A stretch of 64,000 bases of DNA from Fodinibius sp964490705 (GCA_964490705.1 CAZBCG010000003.1:186001-250000), one strand, 5' to 3'. Counted from the first letter of the stretch, positions 9,843 through 19,438 are shown. The notes: a model not told the origin generated them from the sequence alone. Program-made: numbers and translations.

Positions 9843-10514
9843 TTATTCTTCAAAAATATAATCAAAAAGTAAGACGCCGGCGGTAATAGTGACACCGGCA
9901 TAACCAAAAAGTGCCCAAAAATCGTTGAGGTAATTTTCTGTAAATCCCTCGATAAGGGCAGCTTTGGTAGTGCGGACCAATATCAAAATTAATGGAAACA
10001 GCAGGGGAATGCTCAATACCGAAAAAATAGCTCCCTTTCGATCGGCTTGCGAAACGATGGCCCCGAGCATGGTGGCGATGCCCGAAAGTCCGGCAGTGCC
10101 TAAAATTAATACGAGCACCAATGCCCGTCCGTCGGCGATAGGCATTCCCAGTAGAAAGATATAGAGCAAGAAGGTGGCCATATTCACCGATAGCGTGAAC
10201 AGGTAGTTATAGCATAGCTTGCCGACGAACACTTCGCTGGCGCTGCTGTGAAGTCGAAGCAAATCAAAGGTTCGTCGCTCGGTTTCCATCACAAATGAGC
10301 GCGACAGGCTGGAGAGTGCGGCAAACAAAATGATGATCCAGATGAGAGCGCTTTTGGGCGTGGGCGGCAGCTGCTCAGCGTTGAGCGCAAAGAGGATCAG
10401 CAGCAGCGAAGCGCCCACAAATGCCAGCACCGTATTGATGGCGTAGCGCGAGCGAAGCTCAGTTTGTAAATCCTTGGCCAACACGGCCGATATTCCCTGT
10501 AAAAAATTCATCAA
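9843..10514 (-). CDS. ccmB: Heme exporter protein CcmB (cytochrome c maturation ABC permease)
   Basis: 223 residues with six hydrophobic segments and the family pattern 'LAKDLQTELRSRYAIN' at the N-terminus followed by 'FVMETERRTFDLLRL'. CcmB is the membrane subunit of the CcmAB transporter acting in cytochrome c maturation at the inner membrane. The partner ATPase CcmA and CcmC are not in this window, so the gene is separated from its usual neighbours. It heads the minus-strand run ccmB-holB-dapF-plug. An N-terminal MMN allows two adjacent start codons. Confidence 0.9.
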   Translation of the reverse strand: MMNFLQGISAVLAKDLQTELRSRYAINTVLAFVGASLLLILFALNAEQLPPTPKSALIWIIILFAALSSLSRSFVMETERRTFDLLRLHSSASEVFVGKLCYNYLFTLSVNMATFLLYIFLLGMPIADGRALVLVLILGTAGLSGIATMLGAIVSQADRKGAIFSVLSIPLLFPLILILVRTTKAALIEGFTENYLNDFWALFGYAGVTITAGVLLFDYIFEE

Positions 10515-10600
10515 CGCAGTTTACAAAATTTGCTATGAAGTAGTAAGCCTGCTCATTAATAAATCACAAAGTTCGACTTGCGATTGCTCTGCTAAATTAG

Positions 10601-10632
10601 TTGTATCACACCGTAAACGATGAGTATATTTG
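10601..10632 (+). promoter_or_regulatory. Bacteroidota-type promoter for the PTS IIA-dacB pair
   Basis: TTG at 10601-10603 and TATATTTG (perfect TAnnTTTG) at 10625-10632 are separated by 21 bp, the spacing reported for the Bacteroidota primary sigma factor. The ATG of the downstream gene is 36 bp further on. Confidence 0.65.
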
Positions 10633-10667
10633 AACAGCATCAAAATTGATAATTTAGTTTTTGCCGC

Positions 10668-11138
10668 ATGAACATTTTCAGCTTATTAGATCCCCAAACG
10701 GTATTTCCTGCCCTCGAAGTGAATGACAAGGCGGAAATTTTGGACACTCTGGTGTCTTCGCTGAAAGGTAAAGTATCGAACGGGGAGATTGAAAAAATTC
10801 GAACGGCTGTTATTGAGCGCGAAAAAATTATGTCAACAGGTGTGGGCAAAGGACTGGCTATTCCACACGGCAAAACGGCCGGCATCGAAGAAACCTATGC
10901 GGCATTTGCTATTCTCAAAAATCCGGTGGATTATGAAGCGATCGACGACCAGCCGGTGAATATGGTATTTTTGCTGGTGGGACCACAATCGAGCAACAGC
11001 TTGCACATCAAATTGCTTAGCCGGATTTCACGATTGATGAACAACAGCGATTTTCGAGATCGACTGCGCGAATGTGACTCGGCAGATGAAATTATTGAAC
11101 AGTTCAAAGATGAGGAGTACGTTTCGCTTAGCGGATGA
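10668..11138 (+). CDS. PTS EIIA-Ntr/fructose-type IIA domain protein
   Basis: 156 residues covering a single PTS EIIA type-2 domain. The probable phosphorylated histidine is His67 in 'GLAIPHGKT'. No IIB, IIC or HPr gene lies nearby, so it is more likely a regulatory PtsN-like protein than part of a sugar uptake system; the acceptor and target are unknown. It is followed by a dacB-type gene 30 bp downstream and is preceded by a clear TTG-N21-TAnnTTTG promoter. Confidence 0.88.
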   Translation: MNIFSLLDPQTVFPALEVNDKAEILDTLVSSLKGKVSNGEIEKIRTAVIEREKIMSTGVGKGLAIPHGKTAGIEETYAAFAILKNPVDYEAIDDQPVNMVFLLVGPQSSNSLHIKLLSRISRLMNNSDFRDRLRECDSADEIIEQFKDEEYVSLSG

Positions 11139-11168
11139 GCGCGGCCAAAAAACCAAAATCAGGGCGGT

Positions 11169-12641
11169 ATGTTGCAACACAAAATATTTTCGGTAGGGAT
11201 AGCATTACTATTTATTGTTGGGATAGTCTGTCCGGCTGTTGTCCACGCGCAACACGACCGTCAGATTCCAGAGGTTGTTGAGACTATTGAGCAGAGTAAG
11301 GCTGATGATGCTTTTTGGTCGATCATTGTGCGCGATACAACGGGCACTATTCTGGGGGGATACAACCACCGTAAGGTCGTTCGCCCGGCTTCCAATCTTA
11401 AACTGTTGACCTCGGCTGCCATCCTCGATGAGCTGGGTCCCAATTATACCTTTACTACCAAAGTTTATGGATTGGGATACCAGTCCGGCGGAACCTGGGA
11501 AGGTGATATCCTAATTCGCGGATCGGGCGATCCCTCGATCAGCGGCACCTTTTACCATGAGGATCGATTCCATGTGTTTGACAAATTTTATTCTGCCCTC
11601 GACTCGATGGGCATCCGAAAGATCGATGGAAATCTTATTGGCAATACTGCTTTTTTTGATGAACAACCCTATCCCGAAGAATGGAATTGGCAAGACCTGT
11701 CGTTTTACTACGGCGTGGAAATAAGCGCACTGTCGTTCAACAATAATGCCGTTGACCTGCGCGTGTATGCCGATAACGATGTGGGAGAGGCGCCCGATAT
11801 TGAGTGGTTCCCGTTCGATACGGATTACGTGGATTTTGTCAATGAGCAGGTGATTACGCCGCGCGGCACAGAATATGACGAGTACTACCGCCGGATTCTG
11901 GGTACGAATACCATTTTATTGCGCAGTACGCTGCCCAAGGGATATATCGAAAAAGAATCACTTTCGGTGTTGGAGGCTCCGCGATTTTTCCTGGACAGCT
12001 TTAAAAAATATCTCGAAGATGGAGATATGTCGGTTAGCGGACGCATCATCGTAGATCATCAAGATATCGAATGGAACTCAGAGGATTATACCGTGCTTAC
12101 TGAGCATGAATCCAAACCGTTAGATACGCTGCTGACTCGCATTAACAAGGAGAGCGATAACTTTTATACCGAAATGCTGCTCAAGACGATGGCGGCGGAG
12201 TATTACGATGCGGCGGGCAGTACTGAGCTTGGGCTTACGCTGATGGAAGAATTTGCGGCCTCGATGAAGATGGATACTACCAAGCTGGAAATCAGCGATG
12301 GCTCGGGGATGGCCACATCTACATTACTGACAACAAACAGCCTCAGCCGCATGTTGATTGAAATGCGTGACCATCCCCATTTTGATACGTACAAGAACAG
12401 TTTTTCGATAGCAGGCATTGACGGCTCGCTCGAAAGTCGATTTAAGAATACGTTGATGCAAGGTAAAATTCGCGGCAAAACCGGCTACGTTTCTGGAGTA
12501 CGTTCACTGAGTGGATATATGGATACGAAATCCGGACAAACAGTGGCATTTTCGGTTGTTACCAATAATTACACTGATAAAACCTCGTACATTGATTACG
12601 TGCAGGATAAAATCATTACCGAACTGTATAATAAGTATTAA
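11169..12641 (+). CDS. dacB: D-alanyl-D-alanine carboxypeptidase/endopeptidase (PBP4 family, S13)
   Basis: 490 residues with a signal peptide ending near 'VVHAQ' (residue 28). The penicillin-binding motifs are all present: SxxK as Ser75-Asn-Leu-Lys78, the SxN-type 'SFNNN' near residue 190, and KTG in 'RGKTGYVSG' near residue 437. S13 enzymes act in the periplasm, removing the terminal D-Ala and cutting D-Ala-mDAP cross-links. The length fits S13 with its extra inserted domain. It is probably co-transcribed with the IIA gene upstream; the next gene begins 2-5 bp after the stop. Confidence 0.93.
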   Translation: MLQHKIFSVGIALLFIVGIVCPAVVHAQHDRQIPEVVETIEQSKADDAFWSIIVRDTTGTILGGYNHRKVVRPASNLKLLTSAAILDELGPNYTFTTKVYGLGYQSGGTWEGDILIRGSGDPSISGTFYHEDRFHVFDKFYSALDSMGIRKIDGNLIGNTAFFDEQPYPEEWNWQDLSFYYGVEISALSFNNNAVDLRVYADNDVGEAPDIEWFPFDTDYVDFVNEQVITPRGTEYDEYYRRILGTNTILLRSTLPKGYIEKESLSVLEAPRFFLDSFKKYLEDGDMSVSGRIIVDHQDIEWNSEDYTVLTEHESKPLDTLLTRINKESDNFYTEMLLKTMAAEYYDAAGSTELGLTLMEEFAASMKMDTTKLEISDGSGMATSTLLTTNSLSRMLIEMRDHPHFDTYKNSFSIAGIDGSLESRFKNTLMQGKIRGKTGYVSGVRSLSGYMDTKSGQTVAFSVVTNNYTDKTSYIDYVQDKIITELYNKY

Positions 12642-12646
12642 CCGTG

Positions 12647-14014
12647 ATGTCTAAGCCTACCGTTTTAGTAACTGATGACGAAAAGAGTATCCGGAATTCA
12701 CTCCGGGATATTCTTGAGTTTGAGGATTATGAAGTACTCGAGGCGGAGAATGGCAAACAGGTGTTTGAGCTGTTGGAGGATACTTCCATTGATCTGATGC
12801 TCCTCGATATCAAAATGAAGGGCATGGACGGCATGGAAATTCTCTCGAAGCTCAAGGAGGAGAATCAGCACTTCCCTGTGATTATGATATCGGGTCACGG
12901 AAATATCGAGATTGCGGTAGAAGCCACTAAGAAAGGGGCTTTTGATTTTATCGAAAAGCCGCCCGATTTGAATCGCCTGCTGGTGAGCGTGCGCAATGCT
13001 CTGGATCAACATCGACTGACGGAAGAAAACAAGACCATAAAATCGCGGCTGCCGCAGGTCCCAAAAATCATTGGCGAAAGTGAGGCGATTCAGAAGATTA
13101 AGAAAACGATCGACAAGGTAGCGCAGACGAATTCCCGCGTGATGGTGACCGGCGAAAATGGAACCGGCAAAGAGCTCGTGGCCCGCTGGATCCACGAAAA
13201 AAGTAATCGCAGTAACAAGCCTTTTGTGGATGTGAACTGTGCGGCAATTCCCGCTGATCTGTTGGAAAGCGAACTTTTTGGCCACGAGAAGGGGGCATTC
13301 ACCGGTGCCAGCAGTCAACGGATCGGTAAATTCGAACAGGCCGATGGCGGCACGCTCTTTTTGGATGAAGTGGGGGATATGAGTCCCGATGCGCAGGCCA
13401 AAGTGTTGCGTGCTCTGCAAGAAAATGTGATTATGCGCGTTGGTGGTACAGAAAAAATTTCGGTGGATGTACGCGTGATTGCTGCCACGAACAAAGACCT
13501 GCTAGAAGAAATTGATGCCGGTAACTTTCGCGAAGATCTCTATCATCGCCTGAATGTCATCCCCATCCACGTACCGCCGCTGCGTAAACGTAGGATGGAT
13601 ATCCCGTTATTGGCAAAAGATTGGCTCGAACAACTCGGCGAAAAGGATATCATGTTTTCCGGCATCACATTCACGGATGATGCACTCGATGCCTTAAAAA
13701 AAGAAACGTGGTCGGGCAATGTGCGTGAGCTGCAAAATGCGATTGAACGGTTGGGACTGCTGGCCGAGAATGCCAAAATCACTAAAGAGGATGTCGAAAG
13801 TTTGACGCTTTCGGGTAGTCGAAAAACGGGCGGAATTGACAGCTTGCTCGATGAAATTGATCAGTTTCAGGATTTTAAAGAATCAGCAGAACGATTATTT
13901 TTGCTGCGCAAGCTCGAGAAACACAGTTGGAATATTTCGCAGACGGCCGAATCTATCGGTATCCAGCGCAGCCATATGTATAACAAAATGAAAAAATACA
14001 ACATCGAGCGCTAG
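12647..14014 (+). CDS. NtrC-family sigma-54-dependent response regulator
   Basis: 455 residues from ATG 12647 (a GTG at 12644 directly precedes it). Order: receiver domain (1-120) with acidic pocket Asp10/Asp11 and phosphoacceptor Asp54; AAA+ central domain (about 140-370) with Walker A GENGTGKE and the sigma-54 contact motif GAFTGA; Fis-type helix-turn-helix at the C-terminus ('WNISQTAESIGIQRSHMYNKMKKY' type pattern). It activates transcription from -24/-12 promoters. No partner histidine kinase is adjacent, so it is an orphan in this window. It starts immediately after dacB, suggesting co-transcription. Confidence 0.93.
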   Translation: MSKPTVLVTDDEKSIRNSLRDILEFEDYEVLEAENGKQVFELLEDTSIDLMLLDIKMKGMDGMEILSKLKEENQHFPVIMISGHGNIEIAVEATKKGAFDFIEKPPDLNRLLVSVRNALDQHRLTEENKTIKSRLPQVPKIIGESEAIQKIKKTIDKVAQTNSRVMVTGENGTGKELVARWIHEKSNRSNKPFVDVNCAAIPADLLESELFGHEKGAFTGASSQRIGKFEQADGGTLFLDEVGDMSPDAQAKVLRALQENVIMRVGGTEKISVDVRVIAATNKDLLEEIDAGNFREDLYHRLNVIPIHVPPLRKRRMDIPLLAKDWLEQLGEKDIMFSGITFTDDALDALKKETWSGNVRELQNAIERLGLLAENAKITKEDVESLTLSGSRKTGGIDSLLDEIDQFQDFKESAERLFLLRKLEKHSWNISQTAESIGIQRSHMYNKMKKYNIER

Positions 14015-14059
14015 GTTTGTAACTCACGACTCAAAACTCATTACTTAATACTCTAGATA

Positions 14060-14953
14060 ATGTCAGCTAAAATAATTGACGGGAAAAAAGTGGCACAGCT
14101 AACGCGAGATGAAGTCCGCCAGGATGTTGAAGACTGGATGGAGGCGGGGAACCGGGCCCCATTTCTACAGGTGGTACTTGTGGGTACGAATCCTGCTTCG
14201 GATGTATATGTAGGCGCCAAGACGCGAGCGTGCAAAGAGGTCGGTATTGAAACCGATACCATGCGTCTGCCCGATACAATTTCAGCCAAAGAGCTTAAAG
14301 CAACCATCAACAAGTTGAATAATGATGATTCGGTAGATGGCATTTTAGTTCAGCTTCCGCTGCCCAATCACCTGTCGGCGCATGATGTGATTGAATCTAT
14401 TGATTACCGCAAAGATGTGGATGGATTTCATCCGATGAATGTCGGCCGTTTGACCGTGGGACAGCCCAGCTTTCGTTCCTGTACGCCGGCCGGTATCATC
14501 GAGTTGTTCAAGCACTATAGCATCCCCACGAAAGGAAAGCATGCAGTGGTGGTGGGAGCCAGCAATATTGTGGGACGACCGATTTCTATTTTGCTCAACA
14601 AAGAAAATGGGGAGCACGGAAAAGCCACAACCACCGTTTGTCACAAATATACCAAAGACTTAACCCAGCACACTATTGCCGCCGATATTTTAGTTGTAGC
14701 TGCGGGACAGCCCAATCTCATCAAAGCTGAAATGGTCAAAGAAGGTGTCGTAGTAGTTGATGTGGGCATCAACCGCGTGGCGGATGAGACAAAAGAAAAA
14801 GGGTACAGCCTGGTGGGTGATTGTCACTTCGAAAGCGTCAAGGGAAAAGCCAGTTGGATTACACCTGTGCCGGGCGGTGTGGGGCCGATGACCGTAGCCA
14901 TGTTGATGAAAAATACCCTGCTGGCAGCTAAAAAGTCGATCTATCCTGAGTAA
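14060..14953 (+). CDS. folD: Methylenetetrahydrofolate dehydrogenase/cyclohydrolase
   Basis: 297 residues, standard size. The substrate-site Tyr50 and catalytic Lys54 lie in 'ASDVYVGAKTRACKE', and the C-terminal signature PGGVGPMTVAML is present. The bifunctional cytosolic enzyme converts 5,10-methylene-THF to 10-formyl-THF. It is separated from the NtrC-type gene by 45 bp of repeat-like AT-rich sequence containing TCACGACTCAA, and ends before a BIME-like repeat and a strong bidirectional terminator. Confidence 0.96.
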   Translation: MSAKIIDGKKVAQLTRDEVRQDVEDWMEAGNRAPFLQVVLVGTNPASDVYVGAKTRACKEVGIETDTMRLPDTISAKELKATINKLNNDDSVDGILVQLPLPNHLSAHDVIESIDYRKDVDGFHPMNVGRLTVGQPSFRSCTPAGIIELFKHYSIPTKGKHAVVVGASNIVGRPISILLNKENGEHGKATTTVCHKYTKDLTQHTIAADILVVAAGQPNLIKAEMVKEGVVVVDVGINRVADETKEKGYSLVGDCHFESVKGKASWITPVPGGVGPMTVAMLMKNTLLAAKKSIYPE

Positions 14954-15020
14954 AAAATCTCATCGGGCGACTGGTTTTGTCGTCCTATGGATGAATATAA
15001 TATTAATCGATCTCCACATC

Positions 15021-15116
15021 GCGCGAGCGTCCGCTCGTGCCATCATGTCCATCGCTGAGCCGTGGATAAGCCACTGCCGTCAATAAAAATGGCACAAGCG
15101 GTGCTTGTGCCATTTT
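15021..15116. repeat. Pair of related palindromes in inverted orientation (BIME/REP-like)
   Basis: Two hairpin units share the core ATGGCAC(G/A)AGCGG. Unit one (15021-15043, core read on the minus strand) has a 9-bp stem at 15021-15029/15032-15040 with one G-T pair. Unit two (15086-15116, plus orientation) has a perfect 13-bp stem. The head-to-head arrangement with about 42 bp between them is typical of bacterial interspersed palindromic elements. Confidence 0.6.
15086..15116. terminator. Bidirectional terminator between folD and the GH97 gene
   Basis: A perfect 13-bp stem (15086-15098 with 15104-15116), 5-base loop CGGTG, A-tract on the left and T-tract on the right, placed between two convergent genes. 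Confidence 0.8.
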
Positions 15117-15141
15117 AGAATTAAATAAGAAGTCCAGCCTG

Positions 15142-17256
15142 TTACATTGCCTCAAAACTGATGGCCGTACCACCGCCGGGTGCCATCCACAGATCCAGCG
15201 TGGATTCGCTGGTTACTTCCTTGGATTCAATCTCATACTCCATGGGATTATCTTCCCAGTGCGCATTTTCTCCATCTCTATAAATCGTTGCCGTGTAGGT
15301 TTTGTCCTCATCCAGAAAGTCGAGTGGCACGCTCAGCGTGCGTTCATTTTCATCCGTTGCTGCACCTAGGAACCAATTATCAGCTCCTTTCTCTTTGCGG
15401 GTCGTTACCACATAATCGCCAATTTCGGCTTGCAGCATGCGGGATTCATCCCAATCGACGGGTACATCCTGGATAAACTGGAACATCGGATGGAGATCGC
15501 CGTCTTCATCCAGATAGTTCTCGGGCAGATCGGCCGCCATCTGCATGGGACTGTAAAGCACGACATACAGCGCCAGCTGGTTCGCCAGGGTGGAATGCAC
15601 TTGTTCTTCATCGCGATACTCATCAAAAGTGATATCAAAAATACCGGGTGTGTAGTCAATGGGCCCACCGAGGATGCGCGTGAATGGAATGATAGTGGTG
15701 TGTTGCGGCGGCATGCCTTCGCTCCAGGCGTTATATTCCATGCCACGCACACCTTCACGCGTCATCATATTCGGATAGGTCCGACGAATGCCTGTTCCCT
15801 TGATCGGCTCGTGCGCATTAATGCCAATCTGATATTTTGCGGCTGTTTCCACGACCTTGCGATAGTGACGAACCATCCATTGCCCATGGTGATATTGTCC
15901 CTTGGGAACTACGCCGCCTGCATAACCCGTTTTCACATGGTGAATTCCGTGATCCTGATAAAGCTGAAAGGCGGGGTCCAGTCGCGTTTCGTAGTGGCCT
16001 GCCTGCCCCGATGTTTCGTGATGACCGATCATAGCTATGCCATTTTCCTGGGCGTATTCGGTCACTTCTTTGAGATCGAAATCGGGGTAGGAGGTGGTGA
16101 AATCGAAAAAGCCGACCGAGTCGGTTCCCCAGAATCCCCAACCGGTATTCCAGCCCTCAACGAGCAATCCTTTAATACCGGCTTTTTCATTAAAATCGAT
16201 GTAGCGCTTGGTGTTTTCTGTGGTAGCTCCGTGAGTAGTTCCAGCCTGTTGACCCATGGCATCATCGGCGCGTTCTTCATAATTCCAGGCGGTTTTTCCG
16301 ATATGCATCTCCCACCAGATGCCGGTGTATTTGAGCGGTTCAATCCAGGAGGTATCTTCCAGCTTGTTGGGTTCATTGAGATTTACGATGAGCGATGATT
16401 CGGCCAGTGAAGCCGGGGAATCCCCAATTTGAATCGTTCTCCAGGGCGTTTGAAAAGGCGCCTTTGTTTTTACTTTAGTGCCGTCGGGCCAGGGCACAAG
16501 TTCACTTTCCAGTTTCAGATCGTCGGTGATAGCCAGCGTCATCCCGGGATAATCAGTCAAGTTCGCCTCGTGAAAACTGAGATACACATTATCCTCGGTG
16601 TTCATCGTCACCGGCGTATTTACGGCCTGAAAATTATCAATCTGGCGATCAACGCGTTCGTTTTCGCTTGCAAATTCTGATGCATCTACTTCGCTTACTA
16701 AGCTTTGTTTGTAATTATATTCGTAGCTGTCGTAATCAGCGGGTATCCACCAAGTAGTATGGTCACCGGTGAGGGCAAATTCAGTTTGTTCGTTGGTAAT
16801 CAGCACGCTGTCAGAGATGGCGTCTTGTTCGGGAAATTCAAATCGGAAGCCAAGTCCATCGTCATACACTCTAAATCGCAAGTGGACAATCCGATTGGGC
16901 GCCTGCTGTTCTTCGAGCGAAATCATCAGCTCGTTGTAATTATTGGTGATTTCTTTCTGCTCTCCCCAGATAGGCTGCCAGGTCTCATTCACCGACTTGG
17001 TTTCGTAGTCGATGATTTGCAGGCCGCTGTCAAAAGAGGACTGATTTTTGAATGCAAATCCCAAGCCGGAAGTATCAATAACCGTATTCCCCTTGTAGGA
17101 TACTGCATATTGGGCTTGTCCGTCATCAGAGAGCGAAATATCGAGCTCAATTTCTTGGTCTGGTGATAAGACTTGTGTTTGCGGATCCATATTGCATGCA
17201 GTTAGGAGTAGTAGGGTAGAGAACAGAATAAGTGTAAGCGCTTTCAAGTGCATCAT
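15142..17256 (-). CDS. Glycoside hydrolase family 97 lipoprotein (alpha-glucosidase type)
   Basis: 704 residues. The N-terminal signal ends in LLLTAC, a good lipobox, so the protein is probably lipid-anchored. The GH97 layout is visible: N-terminal beta-sandwich (about 25-290), TIM barrel (about 310-600) with GLLVEGWNTGWGFW, 'VKTGYAGG' and 'NAHEPIKGTGIRRTYPN', and a C-terminal beta domain. GH97 enzymes hydrolyse alpha-glucosides or alpha-galactosides; the retaining branch has an Asp nucleophile in the VK-x segment, whereas here Thr stands there, so the inverting, SusB-like branch is inferred. No SusCD or other sugar-utilisation genes lie nearby. The terminal MM offers two start codons. Confidence 0.9.
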   Translation of the reverse strand: MMHLKALTLILFSTLLLLTACNMDPQTQVLSPDQEIELDISLSDDGQAQYAVSYKGNTVIDTSGLGFAFKNQSSFDSGLQIIDYETKSVNETWQPIWGEQKEITNNYNELMISLEEQQAPNRIVHLRFRVYDDGLGFRFEFPEQDAISDSVLITNEQTEFALTGDHTTWWIPADYDSYEYNYKQSLVSEVDASEFASENERVDRQIDNFQAVNTPVTMNTEDNVYLSFHEANLTDYPGMTLAITDDLKLESELVPWPDGTKVKTKAPFQTPWRTIQIGDSPASLAESSLIVNLNEPNKLEDTSWIEPLKYTGIWWEMHIGKTAWNYEERADDAMGQQAGTTHGATTENTKRYIDFNEKAGIKGLLVEGWNTGWGFWGTDSVGFFDFTTSYPDFDLKEVTEYAQENGIAMIGHHETSGQAGHYETRLDPAFQLYQDHGIHHVKTGYAGGVVPKGQYHHGQWMVRHYRKVVETAAKYQIGINAHEPIKGTGIRRTYPNMMTREGVRGMEYNAWSEGMPPQHTTIIPFTRILGGPIDYTPGIFDITFDEYRDEEQVHSTLANQLALYVVLYSPMQMAADLPENYLDEDGDLHPMFQFIQDVPVDWDESRMLQAEIGDYVVTTRKEKGADNWFLGAATDENERTLSVPLDFLDEDKTYTATIYRDGENAHWEDNPMEYEIESKEVTSESTLDLWMAPGGGTAISFEAM

Positions 17257-17461
17257 GACAGTATAGTTGTTTGGATGTCAGTTACTGATCCTAAAAATTG
17301 GTCCTTTCGATGAAGAAAAACAACTGTTGATTGTAAAATGTTGGTAATCTAATTGAGGTCTTTTAATGAAGATCGAAAAAGAAAGAAATAGGGGTGACAT
17401 AACGGTGTCATAGTGAGTCATTATCTTGGAATTGAACATTAATTAAACGATTGAAATCACT

Positions 17462-17791
17462 ATGAACACAGCGACGAAAATCACACACCGACAGCCTGCA
17501 AAAAATCTGGAACCTGTTCTTCGTAAAGTTCTGAAAGAAGCCGAGCGCGAACACCGCCAGCTGCAAGAGATGTTTGAGCTCATGGGATGGGGAGATCTGC
17601 CCGATGCGCTGAAAATCGAAATCAAGGATGATGTTTCGGCCATGGTTGATGAACTCGAGGGACAGTATTCCAGCTGCGATCCGCACGTAGCGCGTCGTCG
17701 CAAGCGCGTGGTGCACTGGGTAAATAGCTTTTTGGATGGTATCTGCTCGTTGCGAACAGCTGTCGAAGCCCTGCGTGTAAAACCACTGTGA
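17462..17791 (+). CDS. Hypothetical helical protein, 109 residues
   Basis: Not recognised. The protein is basic, mostly alpha-helical by composition, with conserved-looking blocks 'LRKVLKEAEREHRQLQEMFELMGW' type amphipathic helix near the N-terminus and 'CDPHVARRRKRVVHWVNSFLDG' near the C-terminus; no signal peptide or membrane segment. The ORF has codon use like its neighbours and lies alone between GH97 and guaB. A near-match to TAnnTTTG (TATCTTGG, 17422-17429) lies about 30 bp upstream. The competing longer minus-strand frame at 17443-17961 has poor composition and is judged a shadow. Confidence 0.55.
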   Translation: MNTATKITHRQPAKNLEPVLRKVLKEAEREHRQLQEMFELMGWGDLPDALKIEIKDDVSAMVDELEGQYSSCDPHVARRRKRVVHWVNSFLDGICSLRTAVEALRVKPL

Positions 17792-17912
17792 GGATTACCT
17801 AGCGTTTTATTCAGCTTATTAAGAGAGAGGCGTATGCACCGAGGGCCATGTGAGTGGGCCTGTACCGCGATTTTTCCTGAAAATCTGTTAAGCAGGTCGC
17901 TCACATTTTTTT

Positions 17913-17920
17913 TATCTTTG
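17913..17920 (+). promoter_or_regulatory. -7 element of the guaB promoter
   Basis: TATCTTTG matches TAnnTTTG exactly, 39 bp before the guaB ATG. No convincing TTG -33 element is seen at the expected distance, so only the -7 box is called. Confidence 0.5.
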
Positions 17921-17959
17921 CCCAAACCAGAAACCCAATAGGTGCAGACTTTACCAATC

Positions 17960-19438
17960 ATGCAGAATTCCTCTCCTTTTGATCGGGTTACGCGGCAGGG
18001 ACTTACTTATGATGATGTACTTCTCGTGCCCGCCTACTCCGAGACGCTTCCCCGTGATGCTGATACTAGTATCCAGCTTGCTGAAAATTTGACGCTCAAT
18101 ATTCCTGTTATCAGCGCGGCCATGGATACCGTGTCAGAATATAGGCTGGCGATTGCCTTGGCGCGCGAAGGCGGCATTGCCATGCTGCATAAAAATATGT
18201 CGATAGAAGATCAGGCCGACCAGGTACGCATGGTTAAGCGCAGTGAGAGCGGCATGATTGTGGATCCGGTGACGCTGGGCAAAGATGCCACTGTTCGTGA
18301 AGCGCGCGGACTGATGAAAAAACACAAAATCGGCGGAATTCCCATCATCAAAGATGACAATACGCTTATTGGTATTGTCACCAATCGCGACTTGCGCTTC
18401 GAGCATTATGTGGACAAAAAGCTCAGCACCATTATGACGACCGATAATCTGGTGACGGCCCGCGAAGGAACGACGCTCGAGGAAGCTGAAAAGCTGTTGC
18501 AAGAGCACAAAGTAGAAAAGCTGCCCATCGTTGATGAGGATATGAAATTGGTGGGGCTTATTACGTTTAAGGATATTGAAAAGAAAATGAACTTCCCCAA
18601 TGCCTGTAAGGATGATATGGGACGCTTGCGCGTAGGGGCTGCCGTTGGTGTTACCGCGGATACCCTCGATCGCGTAGAAGCACTGGTCGATTCCGGCGTT
18701 GATGTAATTACGGTTGATACTGCACACGGACACTCATCCGGCGTTTTGGGCATGATTAAAGAGATCAAAAAAGAGTACCCCGATCTTAATCTTATTGCCG
18801 GAAATATTGCGACAAAATCTGCAGCAGAAGCGCTGGTAGATGCCGGTGCGGATATCCTCAAGGTGGGCGTTGGACCCGGATCAATTTGTACCACACGTGT
18901 GGTAACGGGTGTTGGCGTGCCGCAGCTGAGTGCCGTGATGGAGGTGGCCAACTATTCGCACGAAGCCGGTGTGGGACTTATTGCTGACGGTGGAATTAAG
19001 CAGACGGGTGACATTCCCAAAGCGATTGCCGGTGGTGCTGATGCCGTCATGATGGGATCAATGTTTGCCGGTGTGGATGAAAGTCCCGGCGAAACTATTA
19101 TTTACGAATCCCGAAAGTATAAATCGTATCGCGGAATGGGAAGTCTCGGTGCCATGGAGCAGGGCTCCAAAGATCGTTACTTCCAAGATGTGGAAGACAA
19201 TATCAACAAGCTGGTACCCGAAGGTATTGAGGGACGCGTGCCGTACAAGGGATATCTGAGTGAGGTTGTCCATCAGATGACCGGTGGCCTTCGAGCTGCG
19301 ATGGGCTATGTGGGGGCGGCTGAGATATCAGATCTGCAGAAAGCGGAATTTGTGCAGATTTCGTCGGCAGCCTATAAAGAAAGCCACCCACACTCGGTAG
19401 AGATCACCAAAGAATCGCCAAACTATTCGGTAAGCTGA
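17960..19438 (+). CDS. guaB: Inosine-5'-monophosphate dehydrogenase
   Basis: 492 residues from ATG 17960; a GTG at 17942 is in frame but the family begins close to the ATG version. The enzyme oxidises IMP to XMP with NAD+, the committed step to GMP. The barrel is split by a CBS (Bateman) pair at about residues 95-210; the catalytic loop GPGSICTTR has Cys310 and the flap 'GMGSLGAM' is present. It is a single gene with its own promoter and terminator. Confidence 0.97.
   Translation: MQNSSPFDRVTRQGLTYDDVLLVPAYSETLPRDADTSIQLAENLTLNIPVISAAMDTVSEYRLAIALAREGGIAMLHKNMSIEDQADQVRMVKRSESGMIVDPVTLGKDATVREARGLMKKHKIGGIPIIKDDNTLIGIVTNRDLRFEHYVDKKLSTIMTTDNLVTAREGTTLEEAEKLLQEHKVEKLPIVDEDMKLVGLITFKDIEKKMNFPNACKDDMGRLRVGAAVGVTADTLDRVEALVDSGVDVITVDTAHGHSSGVLGMIKEIKKEYPDLNLIAGNIATKSAAEALVDAGADILKVGVGPGSICTTRVVTGVGVPQLSAVMEVANYSHEAGVGLIADGGIKQTGDIPKAIAGGADAVMMGSMFAGVDESPGETIIYESRKYKSYRGMGSLGAMEQGSKDRYFQDVEDNINKLVPEGIEGRVPYKGYLSEVVHQMTGGLRAAMGYVGAAEISDLQKAEFVQISSAAYKESHPHSVEITKESPNYSVS

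Noticed and set aside
15430..16398. 322-codon plus frame inside the GH97 gene
   Set aside because: Antisense to a well-supported GH97 gene with intact family motifs; the frame lacks any domain.
17395..17410. TGACA-TAACGG-TGTCA dyad before the 109-residue gene
   Set aside because: Arms of only 5 bp, expected by chance in this AT-rich stretch.
17834..17943. Short plus frame beginning MHRGPCEWAC before guaB
   Set aside because: No ribosome site and it runs through the guaB -7 element; not supported.
17443..17961. 172-codon minus-strand frame opposite the 109-residue gene and guaB start
   Set aside because: Ser/Arg-rich out-of-frame composition and overlap with two better plus-strand genes; a shadow frame.
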